Source: an uncultured Oscillospiraceae bacterium (GTDB lineage Bacteria > Bacillota > Clostridia > Oscillospirales > Acutalibacteraceae). Taken from it: a DNA stretch of 22,544 nt. The position numbers and the translations under genes were made by a program. Positions 22,383-22,544 of this stretch are shown one piece after another. The stretch is taken from positions 1-22,544 of the forward strand of contig CAJUNQ010000086.1 of the NCBI GenBank assembly GCA_910587835.1, given 5' to 3'. A model generated the notes under the pieces. It saw only the letters and a list, made by a program, of their open reading frames with translations, was not told the DNA's origin and did no database searches. The number at the start of each line of letters is the position of its first letter. Position 1 is the first letter of the stretch.

Positions 22383-22544
22383 TTATAATCCTGATATGAC
22401 AATATAGATATTCTTAACAGGGTATATATTCGTTCTCCAAATCTCATCAAATTCCTCTGTGCTGAGTTTTCTGTTATACCAGCCGCCATTTGCATTGACG
22501 TTATCAGAGATTGAATCTACCAGATATATGAAATTCTCATCATA
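22383..22544 (-). CDS. C-terminal end of an unknown protein (partial, runs off right edge)
   Basis: Reading in from the right edge on the minus strand, an open frame of 53 codons ends at TAA 22383. It includes YDENFIYLVDSISDNVNANG, then WYNRKLSTEEFDEIWRTNIY and a hydrophobic end (IYIVISGL). No family is recognised and no start lies in the window. The stretch is clearly AT-rich and uses AT-rich codons (ATA, AAT, TTA) unlike the GC-rich neighbours, which suggests recent acquisition. The frame is open to the edge and a hairpin follows its stop, which support a real gene. Confidence 0.6.
   Translation of the reverse strand, partial: YDENFIYLVDSISDNVNANGGWYNRKLSTEEFDEIWRTNIYPVKNIYIVISGL

Overview
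The window looks like chromosomal DNA of a GC-rich member of the Clostridia, most likely an Oscillospiraceae-type gut anaerobe of the Flavonifractor / Pseudoflavonifractor / Lawsonibacter kind. This is inferred from gene content (CtsR-McsA-McsB-ClpC, CdaA-CdaR, DUF951, DUF3343, an SLH-anchored lysozyme, a cysteine-rich mini-protein), strong AGGAGG ribosome sites and high GC. No rRNA or other marker settles the genus. Almost every gene is on the minus strand. Only the DUF3343/desulfurase pair and the cysteine-rich mini-protein are on the plus strand.

Layout, left to right. 1-1591: greA-lysS operon (lysS runs off the left edge) with a clear sigma-A promoter. 1911-4100: a methyltransferase gene whose first 33 codons are out of frame with the rest, preceded in the same direction by a calcium-loop protein gene. 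4214-10948: a long housekeeping array transcribed leftwards in the order cdaA, cdaR, DUF951, ABM-family monooxygenase, prfA, a Sua5-CoaE fusion, lytic transglycosylase, ending at a terminator. It joins c-di-AMP synthesis, translation termination, tRNA modification, CoA synthesis and wall turnover. 11113-12568: a divergent DUF3343 plus class-V aminotransferase (cysteine desulfurase-like) pair, ending in a terminator shared with the convergent gene. 12593-15347: a large secreted SLH-domain lysozyme with its promoter. 15478-15945: a gene-free block packed with short hairpins. 15950-21918: the class III heat-shock (CtsR) operon, ctsR, an unknown membrane-anchored protein gene broken by a 161-bp miniature inverted-repeat element, mcsA, mcsB, a GNAT gene, clpC. 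22070-22290: a 48-residue, 12-cysteine protein with its own terminator. 22383-22544: the AT-rich 3' end of an unrelated gene.

How the parts work together. In the stress operon CtsR represses its own promoter through heptad boxes seen on both sides of it. McsB (with McsA) marks proteins with phosphoarginine and ClpC, which carries a ClpP-docking LGF loop, unfolds them. CdaA makes c-di-AMP and CdaR is its membrane-anchored partner.

Most notable observations: the inverted-repeat element inside the ctsR operon, whose in silico removal restores a reading frame exactly; a GH24 lysozyme domain apparently split by an inserted SH3-like domain; the Sua5-CoaE fusion; the single-base frameshift in the methyltransferase; CtsR boxes of opposite orientation flanking one promoter; a hairpin at the predicted 5' end of the cdaA transcript; and the hairpin mosaic behind clpC. 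I do not see a clearly new defence or biosynthetic system.
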